A DNA stretch of 64,000 bases from QPIN01 sp965224575 (lineage in GTDB: Bacteria > Pseudomonadota > Gammaproteobacteria > Methylococcales > Methylomonadaceae): assembly GCA_965224575.1 (NCBI GenBank), contig CBDCZQ010000003.1, positions 299,812 through 363,811 of the forward strand, written 5' to 3'. Position numbers and translations under genes: made by a program. The notes under the pieces were generated by a model that was not told the origin of the DNA, did no database searches, and was given only the letters and a program-made list of their open reading frames with translations. Below, in pieces: positions 8,130 to 17,261 of the stretch (within the stretch, counting starts at the first letter, position 1; each line of letters starts with the position of its first letter).

Positions 8130-9529
8130 AAAATAAAATAAATGAATGCACTAATTGGGTACTTGAACGTTTCCCAATGTCAAAATTGTGGAATGAGCAT
8201 ATGGCTCAGTATTATGCGCCTAAAAACTTCAATTTCTGGTACTTCTTTGGCTCTCTTGCCCTACTTGTTCTAGTCAACCAATTTGTGACAGGTATATTGT
8301 TAACAATGAACTACAAGCCTGATGCAGAATTGGCTTTTGACTCTGTTGAATACATCATGAGAGATGTAAACTGGGGATGGTTAATTCGTTACATGCACTC
8401 TACCGGCGCATCAGCCTTTTTTATTGTCATCTACTTACATATGTTCAGAGGCATGATCTACGGTTCTTACAAAAAACCTAGAGAATTAATCTGGATTTTC
8501 GGCATGCTACTCTTTGTTTGTTTAATGGCCGAAGCATTTATGGGCTACTTGTTACCTTGGGGACAAATGTCTTATTGGGGTGCACAAGTTATCATCTCAC
8601 TTTTCAGTGCTATTCCAATAGTTGGAGAAGAATTATCACTCTGGATTCGTGGAGATTATGTTATCTCCGATGCAACACTTAATCGCTTCTTTGCTTTCCA
8701 CGTTATAGCCGTTCCTTTAGCATTGCTCATCTTGGTTTTTTTACATATTATTGCCTTGCATGAAGTAGGATCAAACAACCCTGATGGCATTGAAATCAAA
8801 GAATCTAAAGATCCATGGGGTCACCCAGTCGATGGAATTCCATTTCATCCATACTATACAGTCAAAGATATTGTTGGTGTTGCAGTCTTTCTCTTCTTCT
8901 TTGCAACCGTTATTTTTTACATGCCCGAATTTGGCGGATATTTCTTAGAACATGCTAATTTTATTCCAGCTGACCCATTAGCAACACCTGAACATATTGC
9001 TCCTTTATGGTATTTCACCCCTTTTTACGCCATTTTAAGAGCTGTACCTGACAAATTTGCAGGTGTTATAGCAATGGGCGGTGCTATTGTCGTTTTATTT
9101 CTATTACCATGGCTAGACCGCTGTAAAGTAAAATCAATTCGCTATCGAGGCGGTATTTTCAAAAAAGCACTTGTTCTATTTGTCATTAGTTTTATCGCAT
9201 TAGGTTATTTAGGTACACAACCAGCAACAGCAGGCTACACTATGCTTGCTCGGGTATTTACTGTTATCTATTTTGGGTTTTTCTTACTGATGCCAATTTA
9301 TACTCGATGGGAAAAAACTAAACCAGTGCCTACAAGTGTGACGCATGAACCTGATGCAGAAGAAAAATATGCAAAGCTAGTCGAAGCATTCGATAAGATG
9401 ACTATAAAAGAAGAACCGACCGACAAAACTAGCTGGGGCGGCCCATCATTTTCAATAAAACCGAACAAATCAGGTATTATTGAAGTAGCAACTGGGTTAT
9501 TAAAAAAAATAAAAGCGAGCCTGGATTAA
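8126..9529 (+). CDS. petB: Ubiquinol-cytochrome c reductase cytochrome b
   Basis: The membrane core of the bc1 complex, 467 residues. Heme ligands are seen in HSTGASAFFIVIYLHMF and FHVIAVPLALLILVFLH, and the quinol-site motif appears as PEHIAPLWYFTPFYAILRA (PEWY region). The C-terminus extends about 60 residues beyond the last helix as a charged tail, longer than in the shortest family members. It is translationally coupled to petA (4-bp overlap) and followed 2 bp later by petC. Confidence 0.97.
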   Translation: MKNKINECTNWVLERFPMSKLWNEHMAQYYAPKNFNFWYFFGSLALLVLVNQFVTGILLTMNYKPDAELAFDSVEYIMRDVNWGWLIRYMHSTGASAFFIVIYLHMFRGMIYGSYKKPRELIWIFGMLLFVCLMAEAFMGYLLPWGQMSYWGAQVIISLFSAIPIVGEELSLWIRGDYVISDATLNRFFAFHVIAVPLALLILVFLHIIALHEVGSNNPDGIEIKESKDPWGHPVDGIPFHPYYTVKDIVGVAVFLFFFATVIFYMPEFGGYFLEHANFIPADPLATPEHIAPLWYFTPFYAILRAVPDKFAGVIAMGGAIVVLFLLPWLDRCKVKSIRYRGGIFKKALVLFVISFIALGYLGTQPATAGYTMLARVFTVIYFGFFLLMPIYTRWEKTKPVPTSVTHEPDAEEKYAKLVEAFDKMTIKEEPTDKTSWGGPSFSIKPNKSGIIEVATGLLKKIKASLD

Positions 9530-9531
9530 TT

Positions 9532-10254
9532 ATGAAAAAAATTATATATACTTTGTTATTTTTATTACCACTTGGAACTCTCGCTGCTGCAGGTACAGTA
9601 AACTTACAAAGAGTTGACATAGATCTATCTGATTTTAAAGCAATACAAAAAGGCGCCAAGCATTATGTAAATTACTGTCTTGGTTGCCATTCTACTAAAT
9701 ATATGCGTTATAAACGTATTGCCTTAGACCTTGAAATTGATGAAGATGTTGTTCTGGAAGAGATTGCTCCTGAAGGTGCCAGGATTTATGATCAAATGCA
9801 CACCGCAATGAATGAGCATGACTCAAAAAAATGGTTTGGAGTCATGCCCCCTGACTTATCCTTAATTGCTCGATCTAGAGGAGGAGATTGGCTATATAGT
9901 TACCTTAGAGGTTTTTATGTTGATAAAAGCAAACCCTTAGGTGTCAATAATACTATTTTTAAAGACGTAGGAATGCCAAACGTTCTATGGAAATTACAAG
10001 GTATACAATCCCCTGTGATTAGAAACGTCAAAGGTGAAGAGGTTATTTCTTACTTAGAGCTTAAAGAGCCAGGAACAATGTCGCGTGCTGCATTTGATCA
10101 AATGGTGACTGAACTAGTCAATTTTCTTGTTTATGTAGGTGAACCTGTTCAATTAGAAAGACGGCAAATGGGTAAATATGTTTTATTTTATCTATTGTTG
10201 TTTGGAGTTATTGCTTATTTCCTTAAAAAGGAATACTGGAAAGACATTCATTAG
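9532..10254 (+). CDS. petC: Ubiquinol-cytochrome c reductase cytochrome c1
   Basis: A 240-residue periplasmic c-type cytochrome held by a C-terminal helix (about 213-232). It has a signal peptide (1-19), the heme site CLGCH near residue 45 and a distal methionine candidate in VGMPNVLW. The last gene of petABC; a strong terminator follows. Confidence 0.96.
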   Translation: MKKIIYTLLFLLPLGTLAAAGTVNLQRVDIDLSDFKAIQKGAKHYVNYCLGCHSTKYMRYKRIALDLEIDEDVVLEEIAPEGARIYDQMHTAMNEHDSKKWFGVMPPDLSLIARSRGGDWLYSYLRGFYVDKSKPLGVNNTIFKDVGMPNVLWKLQGIQSPVIRNVKGEEVISYLELKEPGTMSRAAFDQMVTELVNFLVYVGEPVQLERRQMGKYVLFYLLLFGVIAYFLKKEYWKDIH

Positions 10255-10290
10255 CAAATACTCACTTAAATCAGAGTATAATGTCTTTTT

Positions 10291-10330
10291 AAAAACACCT
10301 TTATATTCCTAAATATAAAGGTGTTTTTTT
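10291..10330. terminator. Intrinsic terminator after petABC
   Basis: ACACCTTTATATT pairs across a short loop with AATATAAAGGTGT, followed by seven T on the plus strand and preceded by five A, so it could also act on the other strand. It separates petABC from sspAB. Confidence 0.9.
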
Positions 10331-10421
10331 CAAAAGATCAGCATTCTAATTAAAACTCTTTAGCTATGATATAATGCCATTGCTTTAGTTTTAATCGCTT
10401 TCTATTAAGGGGTTCCGTTCT

Positions 10422-11057
10422 GTGACAAATATCACTACTCGAAAATCAGTGATGACACTTTTCACAACATCAACATGCGCTCTAAGTCATTGTGCGCGTC
10501 TTGTATTACATGAAAAAGGTGTCACTGCAGACATTGAATTTTTCGACCCATCAAATCCACCTGAAGATTTACTTGAACTTAATCCAACAGGCATTTCTCC
10601 CACATTAATAGAACGAGATCTAGTCTTATATGACGCGCGAATTATTGCTGAATATCTGGATGAAAGGTTTCCACACCCTCCACTACACCAAATGGATCCA
10701 GTATCTCGGGCTAATGCCAGGATGATTATCAAGCGGATTGACCAAGACTGGTATCAACTATTAGATGAATATTTGACTTCGGGTGAAAAAAAATCAGCCA
10801 AAGCAAAAAAAATGCTTAGAGAAAGTCTTATCTCGGCAACACCTATTTTTGAAGCTCAACCATACTTTATGAGCCCTGAGTATTCTTTAATTGATTGCAC
10901 AATGGCACCATTATTATGGCGTTTACCAAGCTTAGGGATTGACATTAATTCTTTAAGCCCTGCTATAGTTAGCTATGCAAATCGGTTGTTTTCAAGAGAA
11001 GCTTTTCAATTAAGCCTCAGTGAAGAAGAAAAAGAAATGGTACCACGCAGCAAATGA
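10422..11057 (+). CDS. sspA: Stringent starvation protein A
   Basis: A glutathione-S-transferase-fold protein that binds RNA polymerase and reprograms transcription under starvation and acid stress. The 211 residues show the SspA opening RKSVMTLFTTSTC...SHCARLVLHEKGV and the NPTGISPTLIERDLVLYDARIIAEYLDERFPHPPL stretch, quoted in part. A GTG start with AAGGGG upstream is used here. An internal ATG at 10452 is possible but would remove the conserved KRSVM-like start. petABC-sspAB is a conserved order in Proteobacteria. Confidence 0.94.
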   Translation: MTNITTRKSVMTLFTTSTCALSHCARLVLHEKGVTADIEFFDPSNPPEDLLELNPTGISPTLIERDLVLYDARIIAEYLDERFPHPPLHQMDPVSRANARMIIKRIDQDWYQLLDEYLTSGEKKSAKAKKMLRESLISATPIFEAQPYFMSPEYSLIDCTMAPLLWRLPSLGIDINSLSPAIVSYANRLFSREAFQLSLSEEEKEMVPRSK

Positions 11058-11434
11058 CACCCTTAAAACCTTATTTAATACGATCAATCTACGAATGGAT
11101 AATAGATAATCAACTCACCCCCCACCTTTTAGTCGATGCAGAAAACCCTGATGCAGTTTTACCTACAGACTTTATTGAAAACGGAAAAATTGTTTTAAAT
11201 ATGCGTCCCGAAGCAATACAAGACCTATTATTAGGTAATAATGAAATTCAGTTTCATGCTCGCTTCTCAGGGGAGTCAATCCACATCATTACGCCGACAA
11301 CTGCAGTGCTTGCTATTTACGCTAAAGAAAATGGTAAAGGCATGGTTTTTGACCCAGAAGAATCTGATAACGACACACCACCCTCAACTCCAGAAAAAAA
11401 ACATACGAGACCCCAGCTGCGCGTAGTTAAATAA
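11054..11434 (+). CDS. sspB: ClpXP adaptor SspB
   Basis: SspB hands ssrA-tagged peptides to ClpXP. The 126-residue protein has the family start (KPYLIRSIYEWIIDNQLTPH) and the NMRPEAIQDL...IQFHARFSGESIHI core. Its acidic tail ends in the short ClpX-binding peptide RPQLRVVK, the best signature for SspB. It overlaps sspA by 4 bp. Confidence 0.95.
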   Translation: MTPLKPYLIRSIYEWIIDNQLTPHLLVDAENPDAVLPTDFIENGKIVLNMRPEAIQDLLLGNNEIQFHARFSGESIHIITPTTAVLAIYAKENGKGMVFDPEESDNDTPPSTPEKKHTRPQLRVVK

Positions 11435-11733
11435 AATAAGAATTCCTTACAAAAGCTTAAAAATTTAACTCGATCTACTCTACTGCCTAGCATTTCGATA
11501 CAGCATATAAAATATTAGGTTACCGACCTGTTAGCTCTGCTCCTTTATTTATCCGATTTATATGCTGTGAGCTGCATAACTTCCTATCAAAATATTCACA
11601 TATCATTTAGCCAAGCTGTTTATTATCTATAGCCAGATTCTCTTTATGGTCTATTGTAAACTAATTAATTTTTTTACATCTACCATAAAAAAGAAAGCAG
11701 TAGTAATATAATAATAATTAAAGAGGAGATACA
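11435..11733. other. Intergenic, 299 bp, no gene seen
   Basis: AT-rich spacer between sspB and the VPLPA-CTERM protein gene. No clear terminator or repeat. An AAAGAGGAGAT ribosome site precedes the ATG at 11734. Confidence 0.6.
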
Positions 11734-12297
11734 ATGAAAACCAACCCTTACAAAAATAAAAACCCTATACTTCTTAAACTCTGCCAAATAACCGTTCTAC
11801 TTATAGGGAGTGCATTTTTTACTGTACAAGCTGCGCCTACAGTGATTATGATCCCTGTAAATGACTGGATGGAGTTTAATGATGGAGACTATTTTAGAGG
11901 CTTCGATCTTCATATTTTCGACACAACAAATGAAATAGCCCAAGGTGCTCATTATGAAGTCACTATAGAGTATGATAGTAATTTAATATCAATAGATTTC
12001 AATACTGATGGAGCAATTACATATAGTGGCGAGTATAATCCGGATAACCCAATGCCATCACTTATTGCTGAGTTTGATATAGTCACCTCAGTATTAAATT
12101 TTGACACTATTTTAAATATAACCTCTGCTACACTTGATGGTGTTTCAATAGAATCTGAAAACTATCACGTGGAATTTGCACAAGGCCCAAAAGTTTCAAC
12201 CGTCCCTTTACCAGCAGCATTTCCATTAATGTTATCTGCAATTGCTGCAATAGGATTTTTAGGTTCAAAAAGGAAAAAATTAATTCCTCAAAGCTAA
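11734..12297 (+). CDS. Secreted protein with VPLPA-CTERM sorting signal
   Basis: A 187-residue protein with a signal peptide (helix about 14-32, ending VQAA), a beta-rich acidic middle and a C-terminal sorting module. That module is VPLPAAFPLMLSAIAAIGFL followed by the basic cluster GSKRKK. This VPLPA variant of PEP-CTERM is read by exosortase systems that cut and anchor proteins at the envelope or in exopolysaccharide. No exosortase gene is in the window. The middle is not recognised; it may be an adhesin or matrix component. Confidence 0.8.
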   Translation: MKTNPYKNKNPILLKLCQITVLLIGSAFFTVQAAPTVIMIPVNDWMEFNDGDYFRGFDLHIFDTTNEIAQGAHYEVTIEYDSNLISIDFNTDGAITYSGEYNPDNPMPSLIAEFDIVTSVLNFDTILNITSATLDGVSIESENYHVEFAQGPKVSTVPLPAAFPLMLSAIAAIGFLGSKRKKLIPQS

Positions 12298-12320
12298 ACA
12301 AACTTTTTTTATCAGTCCCT

Positions 12321-12386
12321 GTAGGAGCGTGCTTTAGCTGCGATTAATTTAGCAATAAAACTGCGGCTAAAGCACGCTCCTCCCAC
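12321..12386. repeat. REP-like hairpin (GTAGGAGCGTGCTTTAGC type)
   Basis: GGAGCGTGCTTTAGC pairs with GCTAAAGCACGCTCC across a loop of about 27 bases. The GTAGGAGCGTGCTTTAGCnGCG form resembles REP sequences of many Gammaproteobacteria. It lies between two converging genes and may end both messages. It differs from the GTAGGTTGGG family found elsewhere in the window. Confidence 0.8.
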
Positions 12387-12420
12387 ATCAACCCAAATCT
12401 TTGAGAAGTAATGAAACATA

Positions 12421-12741
12421 TTATTTCTCAGGCACATAAAGAGAAGATACATTCGATTTTGATTGTTCTTTAGCAGGAAAGACTTTAGCCACTCCTTTTC
12501 TTTCAACCTGATCAATACGAATAATTTCATGCATTGGAATAAAGGATCGTTTTACCCCATCAAACTCTGCTTTTATTTTTTCCTCTCCAGGATCTAAAAC
12601 AATGGTGCTTTTCTCACCAAATATAAAGCCTTCAACAATCACAAAGCCATACATATCACCTTGATATACGCTTTTCGCATAAACCTCATAGACTTGTTCT
12701 CTATTAACGAAGACAACTTTATAAATATGTTTTTCTGACAT
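12421..12741 (-). CDS. DUF1820 family protein
   Basis: A 106-residue protein beginning MSEKHIYKVVFVNREQVYEVYAK, quoted in part, with the GFVIVEGFIFGEKS and FDGVKRSFIPMHEIIRIDQV segments of the DUF1820 family. Its function is unknown. A longer frame starts 15 bases earlier, but AAGGTG sits just ahead of the ATG at 12741, so that start is preferred. No export signal. Confidence 0.85.
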   Translation of the reverse strand: MSEKHIYKVVFVNREQVYEVYAKSVYQGDMYGFVIVEGFIFGEKSTIVLDPGEEKIKAEFDGVKRSFIPMHEIIRIDQVERKGVAKVFPAKEQSKSNVSSLYVPEK

Positions 12742-12807
12742 AGCACCTTTTATCAAGCTAAAATAAACTGATTTCAGTGTTATATTGTAACGCTAATTAC
12801 AAACTTA

Positions 12808-12967
12808 AGGGCACGTCTATTAATTGTGGATGAGAAAATTGAGAGCCAAAATATTCAAGGTCAAGGCGAAATCCGCACGTAATAGCAGGCTATTGCGAAG
12901 AATTTCAACGCAGAGATTGGATATTTTGGACTCAATTTTTCATTCATCAATTAATAGAGTTGGCCTT
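12808..12967. repeat. MITE-like inverted-repeat element, about 160 bp
   Basis: Two arms of about 45 bp face each other. From the outside they read TCTATTAATTGTGGATGAGA and TCTATTAATTGATGAATGAA, then both continue into AAATTGAG and CCAAAATAT. The arms extend outward as AAGG-C-A-. The centre holds no frame. It behaves like a non-autonomous element or a large stem-loop; no second copy was seen here. Confidence 0.7.
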
Positions 12968-12988
12968 AAACATTACGGTTAAAAATAT

Positions 12989-13432
12989 ATGTCCTTTACA
13001 ATTTATCTATCTGGCGAAATTCATTCTGACTGGCGTGAACAGATCAAACAAGGGGTTCTTAAAAATAAACTGGATATTGAGGTGTTAGCCCCTATCACTA
13101 ATCATGATAATAGTGATAATGTTGGCTCAAAAATTTTAGGGTCTGAACAGAATGATTTCTGGAAAGATCATAAATCAGCTAAAATCAATGCACTTCGCAG
13201 CAATAGTTATATTAGTAGAGCAGATATAGTTATTATAAAGTTTGGAGATAAATACAAACAGTGGAATGCAGCTTTTGATGCTGGCATTGCAGCTGGCTTG
13301 GGTATACCTACAATAATTCTTCACCAACCTGATTTGACTCATCCGTTAAAAGAAGTTGATGCAGCTGCATTTGCTGTTGCAGAAACACCCAATCAAATTG
13401 TTGAAATTTTGAAATATATCTCACAACCCTAA
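12989..13432 (+). CDS. YtoQ family protein (nucleoside 2-deoxyribosyltransferase-like fold)
   Basis: A 147-residue soluble protein with the YtoQ pattern: YLSGEIHSDWREQI at the start, VLAPITNHDNSD, DIVIIKFGDKYKQWNAAFDAG and the closing VAETPNQIVEIL. The fold belongs to the nucleoside 2-deoxyribosyltransferase/TIR-like group, but no activity is established for YtoQ. It stands alone. Confidence 0.85.
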   Translation: MSFTIYLSGEIHSDWREQIKQGVLKNKLDIEVLAPITNHDNSDNVGSKILGSEQNDFWKDHKSAKINALRSNSYISRADIVIIKFGDKYKQWNAAFDAGIAAGLGIPTIILHQPDLTHPLKEVDAAAFAVAETPNQIVEILKYISQP

Positions 13433-13540
13433 CTATTTTGGGGCTAGGTTCACATTTCAGCTTAATATTTATACAACTCTCTTTCAATATACCCTATAGT
13501 GTAAATAAGACATTTTGTTTTTTGGGACAAGGGGAGTTTT

Positions 13541-13792
13541 ATGATTACCAGTACCATATCAAGCGCAGCTAACTTGATTACTAATGCTCACTATAAAGCT
13601 TCTACTGCTGCCCAAACAATTGCTAAGTTACCAATGGAAAAAAATGAAGTTGGGAGTACAGAGTTTAATTCCAGTAATCTAATCAACCCTATTCTAAGCT
13701 TAAAAGAGGCAGAAATTGAAACATCTGCTGGCGTTAAACTTTTAGAAACCGATCAAAAGACCCTCGGCTCTCTATTTGATGCAATAGCCTAA
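13541..13792 (+). CDS. Small protein with flagellar rod/hook-like ends
   Basis: An 83-residue protein with a clear ribosome site (AAGGGGAG). Its C-terminal half, LSLKEAEIETSAGVKLLETD then KTLGSLFDAIA, follows the heptad pattern of the flagellar rod/hook C-terminal helix (A-x5-A-x3-L-x-T-x-D-x2-L-x-x-L). The N-terminus is also amphipathic. The whole central domain of rod proteins is missing and no flagellar genes are nearby. Similarity is by pattern only. Confidence 0.55.
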   Translation: MITSTISSAANLITNAHYKASTAAQTIAKLPMEKNEVGSTEFNSSNLINPILSLKEAEIETSAGVKLLETDQKTLGSLFDAIA

Positions 13793-14646
13793 AAACTAAT
13801 ACTAACATCAAAACAATCCAATTCTCTTATTTGTGCAGCAAACTTTTCCATTTGCTTGGCATCTAGTTTTTTGATCTGTCCTGCTTCTGGTTGAAAAGAA
13901 GGCCTCGCTAAAGTATATAGCATAATTTTCTTTATCGTTATCTGTTGCTGCTTAATTTTTTTTAGTAACTCAATATAAGCTTCCCTCTCAATCTTCGCCT
14001 CATCCTCGGTTAAATAATCAATCATAAAAGTTTGCAGACTAGTTGCGCATAGACGAGTAGAAATGTTTAAATTATTTAACATTTTTTCAGTTGTTTGCTT
14101 GCTACCATTGATGTGTCGTCTTCCAAATTCTGTCGCACTATCTAACTTAAACCACACTTCACCCTGATAATCGTTTAAGATTTTTAGACTTGCTTGAACA
14201 TTGGCTTGATTAATTAAACTACCATTACTTATTAATACAAAATTACTTTTAGGAAATACACCCATTTCCAAAGCAACTTTTCCTACCAATTCGATTACTT
14301 TATCAAACTCTTTTAAACTGGTAGGTTCACCATTACCAGAAATAGCAATATCTTTAATAACTCGTAGTGATTGCGAGACATTAAATTTATCAAAAAAATC
14401 TCCTTGCAAAACCTCCCTAAGAAAAAACCTTAACTCACTTTCTAGTAACAAAAAATCCATTTCTGGTGCAGCACCCCTGATCAAATCCGGTACTTGGCAA
14501 TAAATACATCGCCAGTTACAGGCATTATTGGTATTCACATTAATACCGATTGATAAACCACCTGCTCTTCTGGAAATAACAGGATAAACATACTTTAAGC
14601 CTGCTACGTCTCTATTGTGATCAATTGTTGTTAACTTTTGTTTCAT
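13789..14646 (-). CDS. Radical SAM protein, wyosine-synthase-like (COG0731)
   Basis: A 285-residue radical SAM enzyme. The 4Fe-4S site is CNWRCIYC near residues 43-50 and the SAM-binding GNGEPT motif is near residue 103. The family includes archaeal TYW1, which modifies tRNA-Phe, but the bacterial members are uncharacterised. It overlaps the stop of the converging small gene by 4 bp and is divergent from the Fae paralogue. Confidence 0.85.
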   Translation of the reverse strand: MKQKLTTIDHNRDVAGLKYVYPVISRRAGGLSIGINVNTNNACNWRCIYCQVPDLIRGAAPEMDFLLLESELRFFLREVLQGDFFDKFNVSQSLRVIKDIAISGNGEPTSLKEFDKVIELVGKVALEMGVFPKSNFVLISNGSLINQANVQASLKILNDYQGEVWFKLDSATEFGRRHINGSKQTTEKMLNNLNISTRLCATSLQTFMIDYLTEDEAKIEREAYIELLKKIKQQQITIKKIMLYTLARPSFQPEAGQIKKLDAKQMEKFAAQIRELDCFDVSISF

Positions 14647-14722
14647 GGCTATTAAGGATAATACGTTTTCATGTTATTCTAACGGTTAACCCTATTTATA
14701 TATATTTATTTTGGAGAGATTA

Positions 14723-15271
14723 ATGAGCGAAAGAATTATTATGCGGACTGGTGAATCTTTGGTAGCTGGTGGCCCCCCTGGTACTGCGGCTGAACCTGAA
14801 ATTGTAATTGGCGAATTAGATGGGCCTGTTGGAACTGCAATTGCTACATTAACCGGTGATCAAGCAAGCGGGCATTCAAAAGTCTTTGCTATTTTAAATA
14901 CAGATATTCAGGTTCGCCCTGTAACTTTAATGGTTAGTAAAGTTACTGTTAAAAGCACCCGTTACACCAATATCTTAATGGGTACTGTCCAGGCAGCTAT
15001 TGCAAATGGGGTTTTGGACGCAGTTCGTGCTGGTGATATTCCAAAAGAAAAAGCCAATGATTTAGGTATCATCTGTTCTGTTTGGTTAAACCCAAGTGTT
15101 GCAACTGACGGTGAACTTGACCACCAGATTTTATTTGATATTCATCGTAAAGCAATGGCTCAAGCCATTCATAAAGCAATGACTAACACACCTGATATTG
15201 ATTGGTTACTGGATAATCAAGATAAGATTGTTCATAAATATTTTCAAATGGGATTAGACGGTAAGATTTAA
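14723..15271 (+). CDS. Formaldehyde-activating enzyme family protein (Fae paralogue)
   Basis: Fae condenses formaldehyde with H4MPT. The 182-residue protein shares the family core: a strand near IVIGELDGP, then VFAILNTDIQVRPVTLMVSK, then the GVLDAVRAGDIPKEKANDLG helix. The histidine that stands before the IDLxIG strand in canonical Fae is not seen; the position reads EPEIVIG. It may be one of the Fae-like paralogues of unproven activity. ATG at 14723 has GGAGAG upstream and is preferred over the TTG at 14711. It lies 4 kb from the fhc operon, in keeping with H4MPT metabolism. Confidence 0.85.
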   Translation: MSERIIMRTGESLVAGGPPGTAAEPEIVIGELDGPVGTAIATLTGDQASGHSKVFAILNTDIQVRPVTLMVSKVTVKSTRYTNILMGTVQAAIANGVLDAVRAGDIPKEKANDLGIICSVWLNPSVATDGELDHQILFDIHRKAMAQAIHKAMTNTPDIDWLLDNQDKIVHKYFQMGLDGKI

Positions 15272-15291
15272 TCATCGTTATCCTAATCTTT

Positions 15292-15378
15292 CGTAGCTTG
15301 GGCTGCGTCTCTTTAACAACCCAACACCACTTTTGTTAAAGATGTTGGGTTAACGATAGAGCTGTTAGCCCAACCTAC
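15292..15378. repeat. REP/BIME, two-hairpin unit
   Basis: GTAGCTTGGGCTGCGTCTCT...AACCCAACA and TGTTGGGTTAACGATAGAGC...CCCAACCTAC form two neighbouring hairpins, each capped by a different loop. It lies between two converging genes. Same family as the units at 25.7, 34.1, 34.9, 41.8 and 54.2 kb. Confidence 0.85.
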
Positions 15379-15440
15379 TACTTCTTTATTTCTCTTTTAA
15401 TCGCACCCGTTTTACCCAGTATTTTGTATTCCTAGTCTTA

Positions 15441-17222
15441 TTAGGCTTCTAAATTCTCTGGTGCTACACGTAGAACTTCTTCAATTGAAGTTACCCCTGC
15501 AAGTATTTTTTCTACACCACTGATCCGTAACGTTTTCATCCCATCTTTTAAAGCTAATTTAGTTATGTTGTTAGCATCACAATCTGGAGTAATTAGTTTT
15601 TGTATTGAGGTTGTATTTTTAAATATTTCATAGATACCAACTCTGCCAGTATACCCAGTATTTCGACATTCAGAACATCCTTTCGCTTGATACACTTTGG
15701 CTGATTTTTTTATTAAAAAAGGAGCTACCAGTGATTCCCATTCATCATCGGTGACGATATGTTCAATTTTACAATTTGAACATAAGGTTCTAATCAATCT
15801 TTGCGCCATCACCCCTAACAAAGTTAATTTAACTAAATAAGATTTTACACCTATTTCTAGCAAACGTGTGACGGCTGAAGCTGCATTATTAGTGTGAAGC
15901 GTTGACAAGACAAGATGACCTGTCAAAGATGCCTGAATAGCCATTTCAGCCGTTTCCAGATCTCTGATTTCTCCTACCATAATAATATCTGGATCTTGAC
16001 GCATTAATGTTCTAATCCCTGATGAAAAATCTAATCCAATTTTATTATCCACCTGCATTTGATTAAAACCTGGTTCAATTAATTCAATAGGATCTTCCAC
16101 AGTACATAAATTTACTTCCGGTGTAGCTAATTGCTTGAGAGTTGAATATAAAGTTGTGGTTTTACCTGATCCTGTAGGGCCTGTAACCAATATAATCCCA
16201 TGAGCCTGACGACTCATATCACCCCATAATTGTTTTTCCCGTTGATTAAAACCCAGTGCAGAGAAATTTCTTAGTAGAATTTCTGGATCAAATATACGCA
16301 TCACAACCTTTTCACCAAAAGCCGTAGGCATAGTTGATAATCTTAGTTCGACTTCTCCTTTATCATTCCTGGTTTTAAGCCTTCCATCCTGAGGCCGTCT
16401 TTTTTCCGCGATATCCATACGCCCTAAGGTTTTAATCCTACTAATAACGGCTCCCATCACAGGCGTAGGAATTTTATAGACTTGATGCATTACACCGTCA
16501 ATACGGAAGCGAACATGGCTTTCTTCACGCCTAGGTTCCAGATGAATATCACTAGCACGTTGGTCAAAAGCATATTGCAACAACCAATTCACTAAATTAA
16601 TAATATGTTGATTATTAGCTTCTAAATTACTTTTTTCACCCAGCTCAAGTAATTGCTCCAAATTAGTTAGCTGACCACCTGCACTATCTTCCTGACGATC
16701 TGAGGCGTGTTTTACAGATTTAGAAAAAGCATATAGCTCATTAATATATCGACTGATATCCTTTGCATTCGCAAGAACACGCTTAAATTTCTTTTTATGC
16801 AAATGATGTAAATCTTGCTCCCATTCCCGAATAAAAGGCTCAGAAACAGCGATCGTTATAACATCATTCTCAACTTTTACAGGAAGAATATTAAAACGTT
16901 CAGCATAAGGTTGGGTACAAATTGCAGTAATTGAGACTGCATCAATTTTTAATGGATCAATATGATACAAAGGCAGTCCAACTTTTACAGATAACCATTT
17001 AGTTAGATTACTATAGGATATTTTTTTACCTAAGCTACTGTCTTTACCAACTTGATAATCACAAATAAGATTAATTAGATCTTTTTCTCTATTTTCCCAG
17101 CGCAAGGCATATTGTTTGATTGCATGATCTTCAATTTTTGAGATCAATTTATCTTTGACTAGCCAGTCCAATACTTCTTCAAGCTGTAGTTTATGCTCTA
17201 CATCAAAATTTATTTGCTTCAT
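15441..17222 (-). CDS. GspE/PilB-family type II secretion or type IV pilus ATPase
   Basis: A secretion/pilus assembly ATPase of 593 residues. It has an N-terminal GspE-type domain, then the ASDIHLEPR motif, Walker A (GPTGSGKTTTLYS), the Asp box (CTVEDPIE), Walker B (DPDIIMVGEIRD) and the HLVLSTLHTN His box. A zinc site follows, from CSNCK and CSECR near the C-terminus. The usual pilC/pilD or gsp partners are absent, so which machine it drives is not clear. ATG at 17222 is preferred over an upstream TTG. Confidence 0.9.
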   Translation of the reverse strand: MKQINFDVEHKLQLEEVLDWLVKDKLISKIEDHAIKQYALRWENREKDLINLICDYQVGKDSSLGKKISYSNLTKWLSVKVGLPLYHIDPLKIDAVSITAICTQPYAERFNILPVKVENDVITIAVSEPFIREWEQDLHHLHKKKFKRVLANAKDISRYINELYAFSKSVKHASDRQEDSAGGQLTNLEQLLELGEKSNLEANNQHIINLVNWLLQYAFDQRASDIHLEPRREESHVRFRIDGVMHQVYKIPTPVMGAVISRIKTLGRMDIAEKRRPQDGRLKTRNDKGEVELRLSTMPTAFGEKVVMRIFDPEILLRNFSALGFNQREKQLWGDMSRQAHGIILVTGPTGSGKTTTLYSTLKQLATPEVNLCTVEDPIELIEPGFNQMQVDNKIGLDFSSGIRTLMRQDPDIIMVGEIRDLETAEMAIQASLTGHLVLSTLHTNNAASAVTRLLEIGVKSYLVKLTLLGVMAQRLIRTLCSNCKIEHIVTDDEWESLVAPFLIKKSAKVYQAKGCSECRNTGYTGRVGIYEIFKNTTSIQKLITPDCDANNITKLALKDGMKTLRISGVEKILAGVTSIEEVLRVAPENLEA

Positions 17223-17233
17223 ATGTTTTTTCA

Positions 17234-17261
17234 AGAAAAAAAAACCTCGTAAAACGAGGCT
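17234..17261 (-). terminator. Intrinsic terminator below the SulP gene
   Basis: On the minus strand, CCTCGT-TTT-ACGAGG is followed by a run of T. It ends transcripts coming from the SulP transporter gene and lies immediately ahead of the ATPase gene. Confidence 0.85.
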
